Assembly (NCBI GenBank): GCA_000711775.1
Contig: ARYC01001255.1
Coordinates: 41,793-105,792 of the forward strand
Length of the DNA: 64,000 nt
DNA from: Oxytricha trifallax
Taxonomy: Eukaryota > Ciliophora > Spirotrichea > Sporadotrichida > Oxytrichidae
Reading direction: 5' to 3'
Below are positions 26,630-39,611 of the stretch, piece by piece; the first letter of the stretch is position 1, and the number at the start of each line of letters is the position of its first letter. The notes below the pieces were generated by a model. The model saw only the letters and a list, made by a program, of their open reading frames with translations, was not told the DNA's origin and did not search any database. The position numbers and the translations under genes are program-made.

Positions 26630-29095
26630 GAAACTGAGATGGTGGCCGGTGATGTAGTAATAGACTCCCTTGGTAAAAATTAAAAAATAAGTTCTATAAA
26701 TTTATTTATTTTGAAAAGTTTAGCAGTATTTACTACCTCGATTAAGAAGGGTCTATTTATTTCTAGTTTAGTAATTATAAAGATCTTTACGATGTATTTT
26801 ATTTAAATTTTAAAAATATTATAAATTGAAAATTAATCAAAATAATTTATATCCTGTAAATTTAATTTTAATGTTGATAATAACCCCAGAGTAATTATTC
26901 AAGTCGTAATGAGCATGATTATATAATTTGTAAATAAAATTTCAATTATTTATAGCACTTCTGAGACTTTAACATATACTCAAGCTATTGGTACAGATGA
27001 TTTATGAAAATATAAAATTTATTTATTAGAACTCTAAATCGTTAATATATTTTACACTTTGATTTACTAAACACCCCAGCAGAATTCGATACTACTACTG
27101 TAACTACATCTCTCTCATCCAGAGCATTTTAATAAATACAAAACAATTTAATTCGATGATGTTAGTTGCCAATTCAACACCGAGTCTAAAAATATCTTAA
27201 TCATACATCAATATATTTGATAGATTTAAATTAAAACAAAATTCCATTTACTTCGATATTATTTAAAATTAGTCTCAAGCTGATTTAGTTTTTTAAATAG
27301 AATTCATATTAATATTTATGTTAAATTTAGTTTAAAATGTAAACCAAAAAGTGTACTTCTACACCTATTTGTTTTTATGAATTTTATATTATATTCTTTT
27401 TACATTTAATATATTTTTTACCTACATTTCAACTCCATCAGGCACAACCGTTCCCGACTTTAAGAGTAAATAAGACTTCCTTAATTTATATTTTTATTAT
27501 TACTACCAAAAACATTCTAGCATATCACGATTAAAATCTGTATTTAATCAACAATTTAGATATGACATAAAGATAAGTCAAGAAATTAATCAGAACATGA
27601 AACCTTGAATGAAATTGCCTGCTTTCATCTCTCTAATTAATCTAGAATTTACCAAAAGTATTTATACTCAATGTTTGATTGAACTTAAAAAATAAAGTTT
27701 ATTTATTACTACTTGTAATGGATCCTTGTTTTAATTCCAGTTGATAGATAATAAAATTTATAGTTGCGCTCCATTAATTAATAACTTATTATTGCCTTCA
27801 ACATACTCCCTATCCATAAGGAATCTAATACTTCCTTAATTTACATTTTTAATTTTCCAATTTATAATTTATAAAATAAATCTATAATCATAAAAATTAA
27901 GAACTATTAAGTTTAAAGAATAATTCTCAATTTATCAAACAGTCAGAAAATAAATATTATGAATTTAGTATAAAAATTAAATTATAATATCTAATTAATA
28001 TAATATTTTGATTAAGATTTTAAATTTATGAATATCGTTGGCGGATCAGTCAAGTCATACAACTCCAACAATTATGATTAATAAAATGAAAAATAGAAGA
28101 TTAAAACAATTTAATTTATATAAAAATGAATACTTTTAATGGCAAAGCTATTGGAGCAGTTTTCATCACTAAATATGTAAGTTAAAAAAACTTATCGAAA
28201 CTTTATTTTTATGGGGCCCTGTCTAGTAAGAGCATTTACTGACTTTAACTAAGCCTTCGTTAAGGTAAAGACAAGATCAGTGAATTTGTGATAAAATTTA
28301 ACAATAGTAATATTTATAGTTGTGAATATAAGAATACCAAAGCTGCTTGAGTATTCTTCCTCCATTTTGTTTTAAAGTATTCATATTAGTATTAATAATT
28401 TTATTATAGTCATATATTTGTGTATTTATTTATCATTAATGTTGACGCCGGTATTTCAGTCGTTGCCACCAACGTCTCAAGTGTCTATAAAATTAATGAA
28501 AAAATATATTTATTGATGTTCAGGATAATGTATATTTTTATTAATCATTATTCTAATAAAATCTAAAATGAAAAATAACCATTTTCATAAATTGGTTTCA
28601 TAAAACATATAAATGTTCAATTATTAAATAAATTATAAAATAATATAAGATTTATAATTATTTTTAAAATATAGAATTTCTTATTTATATTAATTTTGTC
28701 TTCAATGGATTCGGATCATTCATTTTCTCTATTTTTTATCATTTATATATTTTTTTGTTTCAGTTTCGTTTACAACAGCAGCTTGACATATTTCTTAGAA
28801 TTCACAATTGCTGATTCAAATTATTTATATTCTAAGTCAAACATTCTTTAATCAATAATTTTGACATTTATACAATTTCTAATTTTAGCAACCATAGTTA
28901 AATAATGTATTAAGTTGGTAAGAATATTCGGGAAAAAACTATAATAAAAATAAATATAAGGTTTTTCTATCCTTTAATATATTAAAATTTCAAGATAAAA
29001 TAAATGAATTGTAAAGTTAATACTGATATATAATAATATGATTGGACTCCAACAATTCCATCTTCAAGTGCCCTTCCTTCTACCAGCATTTCTTT
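26630..29095 (+). CDS. Small + strand coding segments, probably MG domains of the same gene
   Basis: Short patches read in one direction: 26636-26680 (EMVAGDVVIDSLG), 26950-27000 (STSETLTYTQAIGTDD), 27065-27140 (NTPAEFDTTTVTTSLSSRA), 27425-27475 (YISTPSGTTVPDFKS), 28030-28085 (NIVGGSVKSYNSNNYD), 28140-28180 (GKAIGAVFIT), 28205-28265 (YGALSSKSIYQLQLSL), 28438-28485 (NVDAGISVVATNVSSV), 28770-28830 (SLTYFLEFTIADSN) and 29040-29095 (DSNNSIFKCPSFYQH). Ser/Thr-rich beta-type composition resembles the 22.9-24.5 kb block. GKAIGAVFIT resembles the xYGKPVxGxVxI strand of macroglobulin domains. Membership in the same gene is inferred. If true, the 5' half spans 22.9-29.1 kb on +, before the rest on the minus strand. 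Confidence 0.45.
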
Positions 29096-29661
29096 GTTAA
29101 ATTACTAAGTGTATTATTATATTAAAATTGTTGAAAGGAGGTATTGTTAGATGCCCAATAAAAATAATTAATAATGCAGTTAAATTTTTCATAGGTTCTA
29201 TAATTTTTTTATCTTTTGATTACTTAAATTTTAATGGTTAAACTACATAAATAAAATTAATAAATTATATTTATTTTTATGATATGGCTATTTTTTACAA
29301 AAGGTAAATGAATTTAAGTTTAGAAAACTCAATTGGTAGATATATAATCATAGAAATACTGTAGAAATAAAATTATCATGATTTTAGTAATTAAACATTG
29401 CATAAATATATAATATTTAATAAGAATTGCTTTTGTATAATAAAATAAAAGATAGTTCATAATTATAAATTACTTTGTTCTTTAATAGTATGTATATTAA
29501 ACAATTTTTTGTATCTTATTTTAGATTAAATAACTTATTTTATAATTCATTTGATGTCTTAATCGCAAAATTAGATTAAGAAATAATAAATCATAACATC
29601 TGAAGTAATTGAGAAATTATAATTCGTAAAAATAAAGATTATAATATAAACTAAAACTAAA

Positions 29662-30549
29662 ATGTTGAAGAGTAAAAATAGATGTTTCGGCTGTATTTCA
29701 TATAAAAATGCAGTAACGCTCATATTTATGATCGATATACTTTTCTTTGGAGCATACATAGCTAACACTGTTATCTTAATTATAATAGACTAATTTTATT
29801 TATTGATAAAATAGCTATATTTCTTATTATATTTATTTATTCATGGCATTAAGTTAGGATCAGATGAAGAACTGCTCAAATTGTACAAAGACAGACTATA
29901 TATTATGACAGATGTCTTCTAATATAAACCTAATAGCTTACCACCTGATTCTATTATTGACTAAATACGCCTCTCCTCTAGACTTAATGTTATATTTAGT
30001 GGAGTTATAGCTATTGCTGTTTACTTTACAAGAATGTTTTTTTGACAATTATTATATATTTAGTTTTCATTTTCATATAATTTAAAAATAAAAATGATAG
30101 CGTTTTTGTAAACTTTTATAGTATCTTGTATATTTATACAAAGAAATTTCAAAGTTTATATGAAAATAAATAACTCTGATATGCACCAAAGAAGAAATAC
30201 AATTTTTTTACTTGAAAATATAATAATTCTTATAATCATTTTAAGAAAAACTTATATTGTGAGAGTTGTCTCTAGCTTAATACTCTTTGTTCTGCTTATT
30301 ACAATAGAATCAATATTGGTGATTTACTTTGTGAAATCTAATTATTGGCTTTTCGGTCTTAACATGCCATTGATAATTAATTCGTATATAAATTCAAGTA
30401 AATAAAAATAATATTATATAAATTTAAATAAGTTTAATTAACATCTAATAAACATTAATTAAAAAATAGAAGAACTCTTAAATAGATTTGAATTAAAGTA
30501 ATATTATAAAAAATATCTAATAAGTCTACTTTTAACATATTTAGTTTGA
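29662..30549 (+). CDS. Tetraspan-like four-TM membrane protein
   Basis: From ATG 29662 the frame reads MLKSKNRCFGCISYKNAVTL, then a TM segment (IFMIDILFFGAYIANTVIL), a second TM pair, a soluble stretch (GSDEELLKLYKDRLYIMTDV; PNSLPPDSIIDQIRLSSR), another TM (VIFSGVIAIAVYFTRMFF) and, in the same frame from 30160, two further hydrophobic segments. An N-terminal Lys/Cys motif before TM1 is common in ciliate tetraspan families, but I cannot name the family. TAA/TAG are used as Gln. One TGA interrupts the frame at 30043-30045. The end is either the TAA at 30403 or the TGA at 30547. No pointer or IES was seen, unlike the locus to its left. Confidence 0.6.
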
Positions 30550-31255
30550 GAGTTATATTTTTATTCATTAATTTTATTAACAAAGATTGTAGGATTCTTA
30601 AAATTAGTTAAACAATTTGTAATTAATTTTAATTCAATTTTTTTTTATTAAATATAAATTGTCAATATAATATTAATGCAACGAAAAACAAAAATTTAAA
30701 TAAAGATACTTAAAATAAAAAAATAATGAATATTAAAATTGAATTTAAAATAATAATCATAAAAAAACTTGAATAAAAGTCATAAATTGACAGTTTTTAT
30801 TTTCAACATTTCTCTTATCGATTTGAATTCAATTATTAAAGCTAGAAAAATTAAGTAAATCAAATTATTTTATGATTTTTAGAATGATTTAAAAAAAACT
30901 GTTTCTACATTACATAGTATAAAATATAGTTAAAATTTGTTTTTTAAAACGATACAGTTTTTTATATAAAATGTCATTGACATGATTTTAATAATAATAT
31001 TTTTAAACACTGATTCAATAATTAAAAGTAAATTAGAATTGTTTTACATTTTCAATTTAATAAAGCAGAATAATATTTTGAATACTACTAATTTCATTCA
31101 TACTTTCGATTTTAGAGAGAATGAATGACCTTTTTAGATTTTTAATATTACTTTAATCAAAAAAATCTATTCGACTAATATAAATCTAATATTGATTATT
31201 AGAATATATTATATTTATAATTTTTATCATAAAAATTTGAGAAAAGATAAATTAA
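30550..31255. other. AT-rich spacer
   Basis: Homopolymer-rich AT sequence. No coding patch, repeat pair or palindrome could be supported. Confidence 0.5.
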
Positions 31256-31259
31256 ACAA

Positions 31260-32070
31260 ATAATTGGGTATGGAGGCGCAATTTTATACACATTGATATT
31301 CGATTTGTATTTCAGTTGTTAGTATGGCAATTATCATTTGGAAGGAATTTCTATAAAGCCACAAGATAAAATAATACATTATAATATCAGAAATCTCTAA
31401 ATTTATATAAATAAAGCCTATAATTATAAGCTAGCAGCAACCATTAAATTCTAAAATTATTAATATATTATATTTTATAAGTTTAACTGGCCTAGCATGG
31501 GCACATAGAGAGAGTTTATGAATGGAAGTACTTCTCAGAGATTTTCAAACAATTTAAGCTCCTCAAACATGATTTTATACAGATTTTTTTTATATTTTAT
31601 ATTTATTTATAGTTTGAGTTTGTATAAATACTTAATTTAAATATATTGAATGATGAATGGGGGATAAAAGCAAACATAATAATAAAATTTCTCTAAAAAC
31701 CAATATATCAACACCAATGATTCTAATTATTCAGGAAGTATCAGACCATCACCTGATACAAAACGAGGTTTTAATCACAAAAACAATTCTATTTCAATAA
31801 ACCCTAATATTTTTTCATTAAAATTTAAAATATTGTAATATTAAATTAATAAAATAATATTGTTAATTTAACTAATGGACCTTATGAATAGTCACCTCAA
31901 AGGTATTAATTTGTTTTATTTTTATAAATAAATTCTTTATTGGTATCCTCCATTGAGATAAAATTTATATATTTAATACAATTATATGAGAAGTAACAAT
32001 TCAATTGTAAAGAAGTTAACATCTGGATTTTAGAGCAGAGGAGTGCTTGAAGATCCAAATTTTAATTTTA
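31260..32070 (+). CDS. Interrupted gene of unknown function
   Basis: Coding-like patches on +: 31265-31440 (YGGAILYTLIFDLYFSCQYG; YHLEGISIKPQDKIIHY), 31480-31585 (HGHIERVYEWKYFSEIFKQF), 31727-31790 (IQEVSDHHLIQNEVLITKT) and about 32010-32065 (KKLTSGFQSRGVLEDPNF). Normal amino-acid balance and GC-richer composition distinguish them from the spacers. Frames change between patches, consistent with short IESs or introns, but no junction was resolved and the product is not recognised. Confidence 0.45.
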
Positions 32071-33083
32071 GATGATAATGATATAATTTTATATTAATAT
32101 AAGCAACATAAAAGACTAGTAAAGGCAATGTATAAAAATAGCATTATCGATTTCTTATTATTAATTCACTTTTTTTTTATTTGTAAATTTTTCTCTTTTA
32201 AATCAATTAATGTAAAGAAAATTCTGTATTAAATTTATATATAAAAATTTAAAAAATAGCTTCTTCTTATTTTAATAATTCTTATTAAAATCCTATAAGC
32301 AGTATATTTTTTTTACATTGACGTAACTTTTTAATAACTATTCTAATGGACTAAATTAAAAAAGAAAATTACCTTATATTGAATAATTAAGATAGAAAAA
32401 AGAAAAATAGTAAAAGTAATAGTAAAAAATTATATGAAAAGTCTATAATTAAAAAATTTGATTGACTTTAAATTAAATTAATGTGAATCACTAAAGGATA
32501 GCAAAGAACTTTAAGAGAATATTATGAATTTTAAGAAATATTTATAATTTTAAAAAAATGCTAATTTTTACTATAATTAATTTTCTTAAAAATCTTCTTT
32601 TTCTAGTTAAATAATTTAAGCAGTTTTATTCTACTAAAGAATTCATTTATTATACATAAATGATTTAAATTAATACAGTGGAATTAATATTTATTATTAA
32701 ATTTATTTTAAACAAGGTAGAAATATTTTTACATTATTAATCTTTGTTATATTTTTGAAAGAGTATTTTTTAGATTATAAAAATTAACATTTCATAAAAT
32801 ATAATAATTCTAATTAGTGTTCTTAGGGTGCCTATTCTAAAGCTTAAAATTACATTATAAAAATATTCTTAAATAATCAAAAACCAAATTTATTAATTTC
32901 TTTTTTCAATTAAAAAAAATATATTTTTTTTATTTTATGAGTCAAATAAGTGGAATGTGCGATAGGACTAAGGAACATTCGAGAGTATTTTAATCTAACT
33001 TCATAAATTGCTATAATCATTTTAATTACACAGCTAAACGGTTTAATAATTTTATTTGTTATTTATTTTTATAAACTTAAAGT
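32071..33083. other. AT-rich spacer upstream of the Q/N-rich gene
   Basis: No coding patch or repeat pair recognised. The last few hundred bases would hold the 5' untranslated region or promoter of the gene starting at 33084, but no motif stands out. Confidence 0.45.
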
Positions 33084-35443
33084 ATGAACCCATCTAATCA
33101 AGATCAAGGATCATCATTGAACATGCAGAATGTGAATCACCCAGGTACTTCCTTTGGATAATCAAATTAAAACTCTATGTTCGGTCAACCAAATCAAGCC
33201 TAAACCACATTCAATCACAACAACTAGACAAACGCCAACTAGAACTAGCAAGCACCAGTATTCAGTTTTGAGTAGCAGCAGACTGCTAACTAACATTTGT
33301 AACATTTGAACAATCAATCCCCTTCAATGTTCCAATCTCCACAAGTTCAATAGCCTATGTAGTTTCAGCAAACCTAGTCTTAGTAGAATCAACACTATCA
33401 GCAGTACCCATTCTAACCACAGTAGTAATTTACATTCGGGAACATGAGCTATTGTACTATTGAAAAATTGAGAAAAACTGTAACCAATTTTTTAAGTTAA
33501 TTTTATGAAATAATGTAATTATTATGTCATTTAAATATGACTTATACTATTAATTGTTTTGTTTAAATTTTCCATTATTAATTTACAAAAATCATTAAAT
33601 AAAAATGTATACTATATTTAAGATTTAATGCTTTAATTCAAAATTAAGCATACCCATAAATCTTAATAAACATAAAATTTAATTATGACAAATAAAATAT
33701 TATGTTGTTCAATATGTTATTATGCTCTCTATATAATTTTATATTTATATATATATATATATTATATAATAATATTGATATATGTTAGTTAAAATTTTAT
33801 TTTTATATTAAATAAGATAAAATATTAGTTTTAATCTATTATAGCATTTCTTATCATTTTATATATCATAATTAAAACTCAAAAAATTTTTTCTAATTAA
33901 ACGAAACTCATCAGTTTTCTTTTAAATCAATCCATTAAAATAAAGTGGAAAATTGTTATTTTATAAATGATAATCCCATGCAAGGGTTTAGAGTTAGACT
34001 ATGAACATTTTACAATTGCTGCTCAAATTTTTAAATAAATTGGTATGTTAATTATAACTATATTTTAATAATAAATGAAAGTAATAATATATTATAAGAA
34101 TTCTTAATGTTCATTTTACATAAATTATGATTAAAATTATATGTTTGTTTGTTTTTTACAATTAATTAAGAATTTATTATTTATACTCTAAAATTGACAT
34201 GATAATTTAAATTTTATATAAATCTTTTAGAACTAAATATTTTTAAAGCAATAATAAGTATTTTTGAGTGGATATAAATTTTTTAAATAAAAAACTTATT
34301 TTATTAAATTTATTGATAAAATAATTTGAGTTTTAAACTTTAAAACTTAGGAGTTTTGTTTCTCAATTGATTCATTTAATACATATAGATTTGATTAGAA
34401 GATATTAGATTTACTTTGTTCTTAGTAATTAAGCAATTCAATAATGCTAAATAATAAATATATAAAATAATTATACATCGACCTTTATGAAAAAATAGCA
34501 TCCTATAATACAAGTTTTATAATGATTTTATATTTATTATATAAATGATTATTACGCTGCAATTTATATTTTAATTCTTTTATTTTAAATAAACAAACAT
34601 TAAGTTTATTTAAAAAAAGTGAAAAATTCGATTAAATAAGTTCGAATGTATCTAGATAAAATATAAATCTTAAATTTTTAAGTATAAACTTATTCATAAC
34701 TGATAAAAATATTTTATTTGCTCTTATCTTAATTTAAAAAACATTTTTAAATTCCATTATTGTAGAAATACATAAGAAGCTAAAATTAAATGGGTTGCAT
34801 TTAAAATTTGTCAATTTAAATTTTCTTGGGCTCATTTGACATAGAATTTAAATTATCTGAATTTTATTATTGCCAGCAATATTTTAACTGATCTCTGTAG
34901 CGAAAAAAATAATTTCTGTTTAATTTGATTCCTCTAATTTATAATCGTGCCCTTAAATTAAAGAAGAATTAAATGGTTCACTCAATTAAATAAAATAGTA
35001 CTGGCTATAGGAATGTCCAACTTATTATAAATTTTATATCAAATTAGGTCAAATTTGTTTAATTAGCCATTTTTTTACTGCCACTCATTTTACTTATATT
35101 TAATTTATTTAATTAATATTTCTTAATTCGAATGTATTTCATTAAATATTGCAATGAATATTTATTTATATTTTATAAATTAAAAATAACGAATATTTTA
35201 ATAATATTAAATTTCGCAGTAAATCATGGGAACGATTTTAATCACAGATCAAATCACAATCACCAGTCTAATGCTAATCAATACGCTTTCACATAGAACC
35301 AAGGCATTCCAGTAAATAATATGTCTTCTAATTAGAGCGGACTCAGTTAGAATTCTTCTACTCAAAACTAACAGAGAAATTTTAATTCATAATAGAATTA
35401 GAATCATGGAATCAATCATACACACAGTCTTTTCCTAAAATAA
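33084..35443 (+). CDS. Q/N-rich low-complexity protein split by one long IES
   Basis: ATG 33084 opens MNPSNQDQGSSLNMQNVNHP. The first segment (33084-33443) is dominated by Gln and Asn with FGQ, MFGQP and QFTFGN motifs. The second segment (35228-35443) continues DFNHRSNHNHQSNANQYAF and AFTQNQGIPVNNMSSNQSGL. Both carry the direct repeat GGGAAC (33438-33443 and 35228-35233); deleting one copy and the DNA between joins FTFGN to DFNHR in frame. FG/GQ-type Q/N-rich proteins include nucleoporin-like and prion-like RNA-associated proteins; function is not assignable. The first in-frame TAA after the second segment is 35441. If TAA is Gln the frame runs on into AT-rich DNA, so the true end is uncertain. 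Confidence 0.75.
33438..35233. other. Long IES (about 1.8 kb) with 6-bp pointer GGGAAC
   Basis: Bounded by GGGAAC at 33438-33443 and 35228-35233. The interior is AT-rich with a short TA microsatellite at about 33747-33765 and no recognisable ORF or transposon ends. It is unusually long compared with the 66-168 bp IESs resolved at 14.9-15.2 kb. Confidence 0.75.
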
Positions 35444-35547
35444 ATATATATACAAATATATAAATTATTATTTTATATATTTTTCGAAAAATATTATTAA
35501 GAAAGTTACTTTTATTAAGTGAAATTTATTCGGATCAATAAAAAAAT

Positions 35548-36850
35548 GGAAGTTGTCAACAATTACCCACTTTTATATAATGAGAGCAATTTTTATGTGA
35601 AAGCTGATTAAATATAAAAAAGAGAGTCGAAGAGGGTAAGTGAATAGCACTTTAAACTATTGAGTAAATTTGAGTAATTTAAGTATAAATGTAATCGTTT
35701 ATAATTAAATTTTATTAAGAAGATATGTCTTAATTATATTCTAAGCATTTAATAGTTATATTTCAATAAGCTAATTAACATTTAAATAAAGCTTCTTATA
35801 ATTATTTCTTAGCCTTCTTAGAATCCTTAGGTAGTGTGTTATAAACATTTATTAAGAGATTACAAAAGATTTTATAGGTTACTCTTATCAAATTTTTATG
35901 GTACGTTGTTTTCCTTTTTTCATTTTAAAGTTTATTATAATGTCTATCAGGAGTAAGTTAGGGATCTTTCCAATAAATTCTAATTTATTGTATTGCTGGT
36001 CAACTTTTAATTGCCCAACCTTATTATGTGAGAACACTATTATTAATTGCCAACTTTAAAGATTCTAATTGTTTGTAGTTTTATTTAGAAATTGAAAATG
36101 TTGCATATCTAGCTAGCTTAACACCTATCCTAATTTAACTATCATTTATTATATCTATTTTAAAACAAAATTATACAAATTTATGATTCCAAATCGATCC
36201 ATCTTTTTGAAAATTTTCACTAAATTAGAAGATCTTTTTCTCTTATTAAATCTAATTATAAATCTTACTTATCTCTCTTGTTATAATTCACTTTTTTATT
36301 ATCCTTAAAGTAAATTTTGGATGTTACTATGAATAGCTTAACATTTTCGCTCAAATTTATAACTTTGAGAAAGTAAAGATTATTTTCTTTTTATAGATAA
36401 AGCCATATTTATTGCTATTAAGCTACCAAACAATTATAAAAGCCTATCATAGCTGTTGAAATTATACTGTTACTTAATTGACATATAAGTGTTTATCATT
36501 ATAAGGACTATAAAACTAGTTTGATAAACCACAAAGAATAAACTTCATAGTATAATTAACATCCTTATAATAATAATTTTAAATACTCATGGACAGTGAG
36601 TTTCATTTCATTAATATATAATAAAAACTAAAAGTTTTTTGGAATAGATTTGCCCTTCCCGATTCCAAATATTATTTATATTTTGCTGCTCTCAAAATAA
36701 ATATCTCTAATTTTATAAATTAATGGTAATTGTAAAAAACATCCATAAAAATGATTTACTTTATATAATTCAATATTTTTTTATTTTATCTAAATAAATA
36801 AACTTTTTTATTTTTAAAAATAAATGATCAAATCAATTTTATACTCATAA
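35548..36850 (+). CDS. Coding-like region, frame unresolved (possible membrane protein)
   Basis: A possible start at 35548 gives MEVVNNYPLLYNESNFYVK and AD, then QIQKRESKR. Downstream the DNA is GC-richer and long frames are open. One reads AFLESLGSVLQTFIKRLQK and then hydrophobic stretches such as IYCIAGQLLIAQPYYVRTLL and VAYLASLTPILIQLSFIIS. Another open frame overlaps it, so I cannot decide which is translated. Because TAA and TAG are sense codons, open frames alone are weak evidence. If the first is right it contains in-frame TGA at 36184, 36208 and 36457. Product not recognised. Confidence 0.3.
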
Positions 36851-37730
36851 TTTAGGTCAAAATAACATAGATAATTTTTAATAAAATTAGTTTTTAACTT
36901 TTTTTTTACAATGTTATTAAAATAAAAATTTATAATTTAAATTTTAAAAAAACTAGATTATGGATAGTTAATATGGTTTAACAATTATTACAAAACTTAT
37001 TGCTTGACTTAATTTAATTAATTATTAAATTTATAATTCATATTTTTAAAAAAAAAGTCTTCAAACTTTCGGGTCTTCTTAAATATTGGTCATTATTATT
37101 TAAAAATAAAATGTTGTTTAAATTTATAAATAAGCATTAAAGAATTAGACTTTACTAAATTAAAAATAAAATGGGTTTAAATTGAGTGAGAATTAAAAGA
37201 GATTATTTACTAAATCTCTATAGCATAAAAGATTAAAACCAAACATTTTCAATTAAATCTCTTAATTCTTTTTCTATATATCAACTAATATCTTAATTAT
37301 CAAACTTTTTTTAATTTTTCAATAATTTTTAGTATAGCTGATGATTATAGAAATAACTTCCAAAATCACATTGCTTATATAAAAAATCTCATTTCTCAAA
37401 GTGCATTCTAATTTTGTTCTCAATTCGAGTTGTTATACAAGTGAAATCAATAAGAAAGTTCATAAAATAACTCAAAACTTAAATTCTCTCTAAATATTAA
37501 AGTTTTTAGTTCAGATAAATATTTAAGCGAACTCTAAAATATTTCCATTTTTATACACGAGTTGTAATTTTATTTACATTTATATAAATATAGGCAGTTT
37601 TTTTATCTCTCTTATAAAAAACTCGAGATCTTTTTTATTTTGTTAATATTAATAATATTGCAAAGAAATTGATTCTTTAAAATTTTTATATTCATATAAA
37701 ATTATAAAAATATACTTCTGGAACTAATGG
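36851..37730. other. AT-rich spacer
   Basis: Nothing supportable: AT-rich, no coding patch, no inverted repeat pair found by eye. Confidence 0.45.
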
Positions 37731-37734
37731 TAGG

Positions 37735-38580
37735 GTGGGACGTTGTGACTCGGATGATGACAACCATAGATAACATATGGATTTTCTACCGGAAGGATTC
37801 TCTAAATAAGACTACGAAGATAAAAATAAACAAATACATCATTTTAATTTGAAGACTTGTTGAATAAAGTCTCACAACTTGAAAGTGATAACTATGATTT
37901 GACTTAATAAAATGAAATTCTCATTCAAAAATAGCTCTCAACTACAGAAAAAGTTCTAAAATTAAATTGATAAAAAATTGTATGTTAATAAATAATTCAT
38001 TAATTATGATTAAACTATAAAATACTCTGTAAATTAATTCTAAATAACTCATTAAGAAATTAAGATAAAAAAATTGATTTTATGCCTTTTAGCTTCTTCA
38101 TTTATTATTAATTAATTTTTTTGGCTATATATTAATATTAATATAACAACATTTTTAAATAGTTGTAATAACTTTTACAATTTATCTTGATAAATTTAAT
38201 TAAGAAATTTATGATTTAAATCTTAAATTCATTTTTATTGTTATATTATTCTATATTACTCAATTAAAAATAGTTCTTGAACATGCATTTGTTGACACTT
38301 ATGAAACATCGCAGAAAAATGTTGGAATTGTTGAAAAAAAGGATGGAAATGTGATTTCAAATAACCCTAAGCTCACATGCAAGTTCTAATTATAATAAAT
38401 TCTGATAATTCATATTTCACGAATTACATATTAATTAAAAGAAAAAAATAATACTAAATATTTTAACCTTCAGAGTGAATCTTTTAGATTATTAATATGG
38501 AGAATAATTTATAGTTCAAAAAAGTAAGATTAATAAGCCTAATTATAACTTAAAAAGAATGTTGAATATTTAAATAAATA
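37735..38580 (+). CDS. Interrupted gene with acidic/coiled-coil segments, unknown
   Basis: Three + strand patches: 37735-37990 (RVGRCDSDDDNHRQHMDF; then coiled-coil-like DLLNKVSQLESDNYDLTQQN and EILIQKQLSTTEKVLKLN), 38270-38390 (LEHAFVDTYETSQKNVGIVE; DGNVISNNPKLTCKF) and 38465-38580 (RVNLLDYQYGEQFIVQKSK). A frame change inside the first patch near 37845 suggests a short intron or IES. Composition is clearly coding compared with the flanks. No family recognised. Confidence 0.45.
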
Positions 38581-39140
38581 AAAACTCAAATATTATCATA
38601 CAAATTGTTATTATAAAACCAATAATTTTATAGAAATTCATGCATATGATCATCTTTTTAAATATATTTACAAATTATAATATTTAAAATCTATAAATTT
38701 TATATTAAAATGACTTTTGGAATTTTATTTATTTTTATATCAAATATATTTAAATTAAATGGCTAATAATAAAATATTACAACTTAAATATTTAAATTAG
38801 TTTAATAAGGATTGTTTTGTGTAAGTTATGAAAGTTTTTTCAATAATTTTGAAATTAATCTAATTGACATTAATAAATATTATAGAAGTCGGTTTTATGC
38901 TTTAATTAATTGTTTTTAATATAACTTCTTCACTATTATAATTCATTTTTAATTATGATTTGTTAGTGATTATTTAATTTTATTTCAAAAATTAAAATTT
39001 TTTTTATTTATTTGATAGAATATCTGTATTTATCTTAATTATTTAATTAATATTAATACAATAAAAAAAGTGTAGAAAGTACTTGGCCCACAAGCAAGTT
39101 TTTGAGAAATTTAAAGACGGTCTTTATGGGGAAAATATTT
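38581..39140. other. AT-rich spacer
   Basis: No coding patch or repeat recognised between the unknown gene and MITE B copy 3. Confidence 0.45.
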
Positions 39141-39148
39141 TATTTTTT

Positions 39149-39611
39149 GGGGGGGGAGTTTCCTGCCAAAATTTAAGATAAAATATTTTGAGGGAAGTTT
39201 CCTGTCAAGAAAATATTTTATTTTTTTATGGAATTATTTTTTTACAAATATAAACGCCTTTTTTGATATTCACATTTTTGTGATTTAAGTAATTTAATCT
39301 ACTAATCAAAAAGTATTACAAGATCTACTTTTTATGCGAACAATATTTTCATTAATATATCATCTTAATTTTTATTAGTATTTCTCAATTATTTTTGGAA
39401 GAATTAAAATAAAAATATCGTTCTATATATCAAGTTAAGATATTAGGATAAATTTGCAATTTAGCTATTTAACTCAAAAAATGTTTAACTTATCCTTTAG
39501 CCATTTATTGAGTAAAAAATTATTGATTAAAATATTTTATATATAATTAATAAAAATTATATATAGAAAATTTCTTGACAGGAAACTTTCCTCTTGGCAG
39601 GAAACTCCCCC
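39149..39611. mobile_element. MITE family B, copy 3
   Basis: The left end has two tandem copies of the terminal motif (GGAGTTTCCTGCC, then GGGAAGTTTCCTGTCAAGAA). The right end has two inverted copies (TTCTTGACAGGAAACTTTCC, then TTGGCAGGAAACTCCCCC). The doubled motif in both arms makes this the most symmetrical family member. No ORF. An exact target duplication could not be recognised. Confidence 0.75.

Noticed and set aside
29571..29768. 65-codon minus-strand hydrophobic ORF
   Set aside because: Shadow of the + strand tetraspan-like gene, whose frame gives a longer and better balanced protein.
35548..36850. Using the TGAs at 36184, 36208 and 36457 as evidence for TGA as a sense codon
   Set aside because: More than one reading frame is open here because TAA and TAG are sense codons, so the true frame is undecided.
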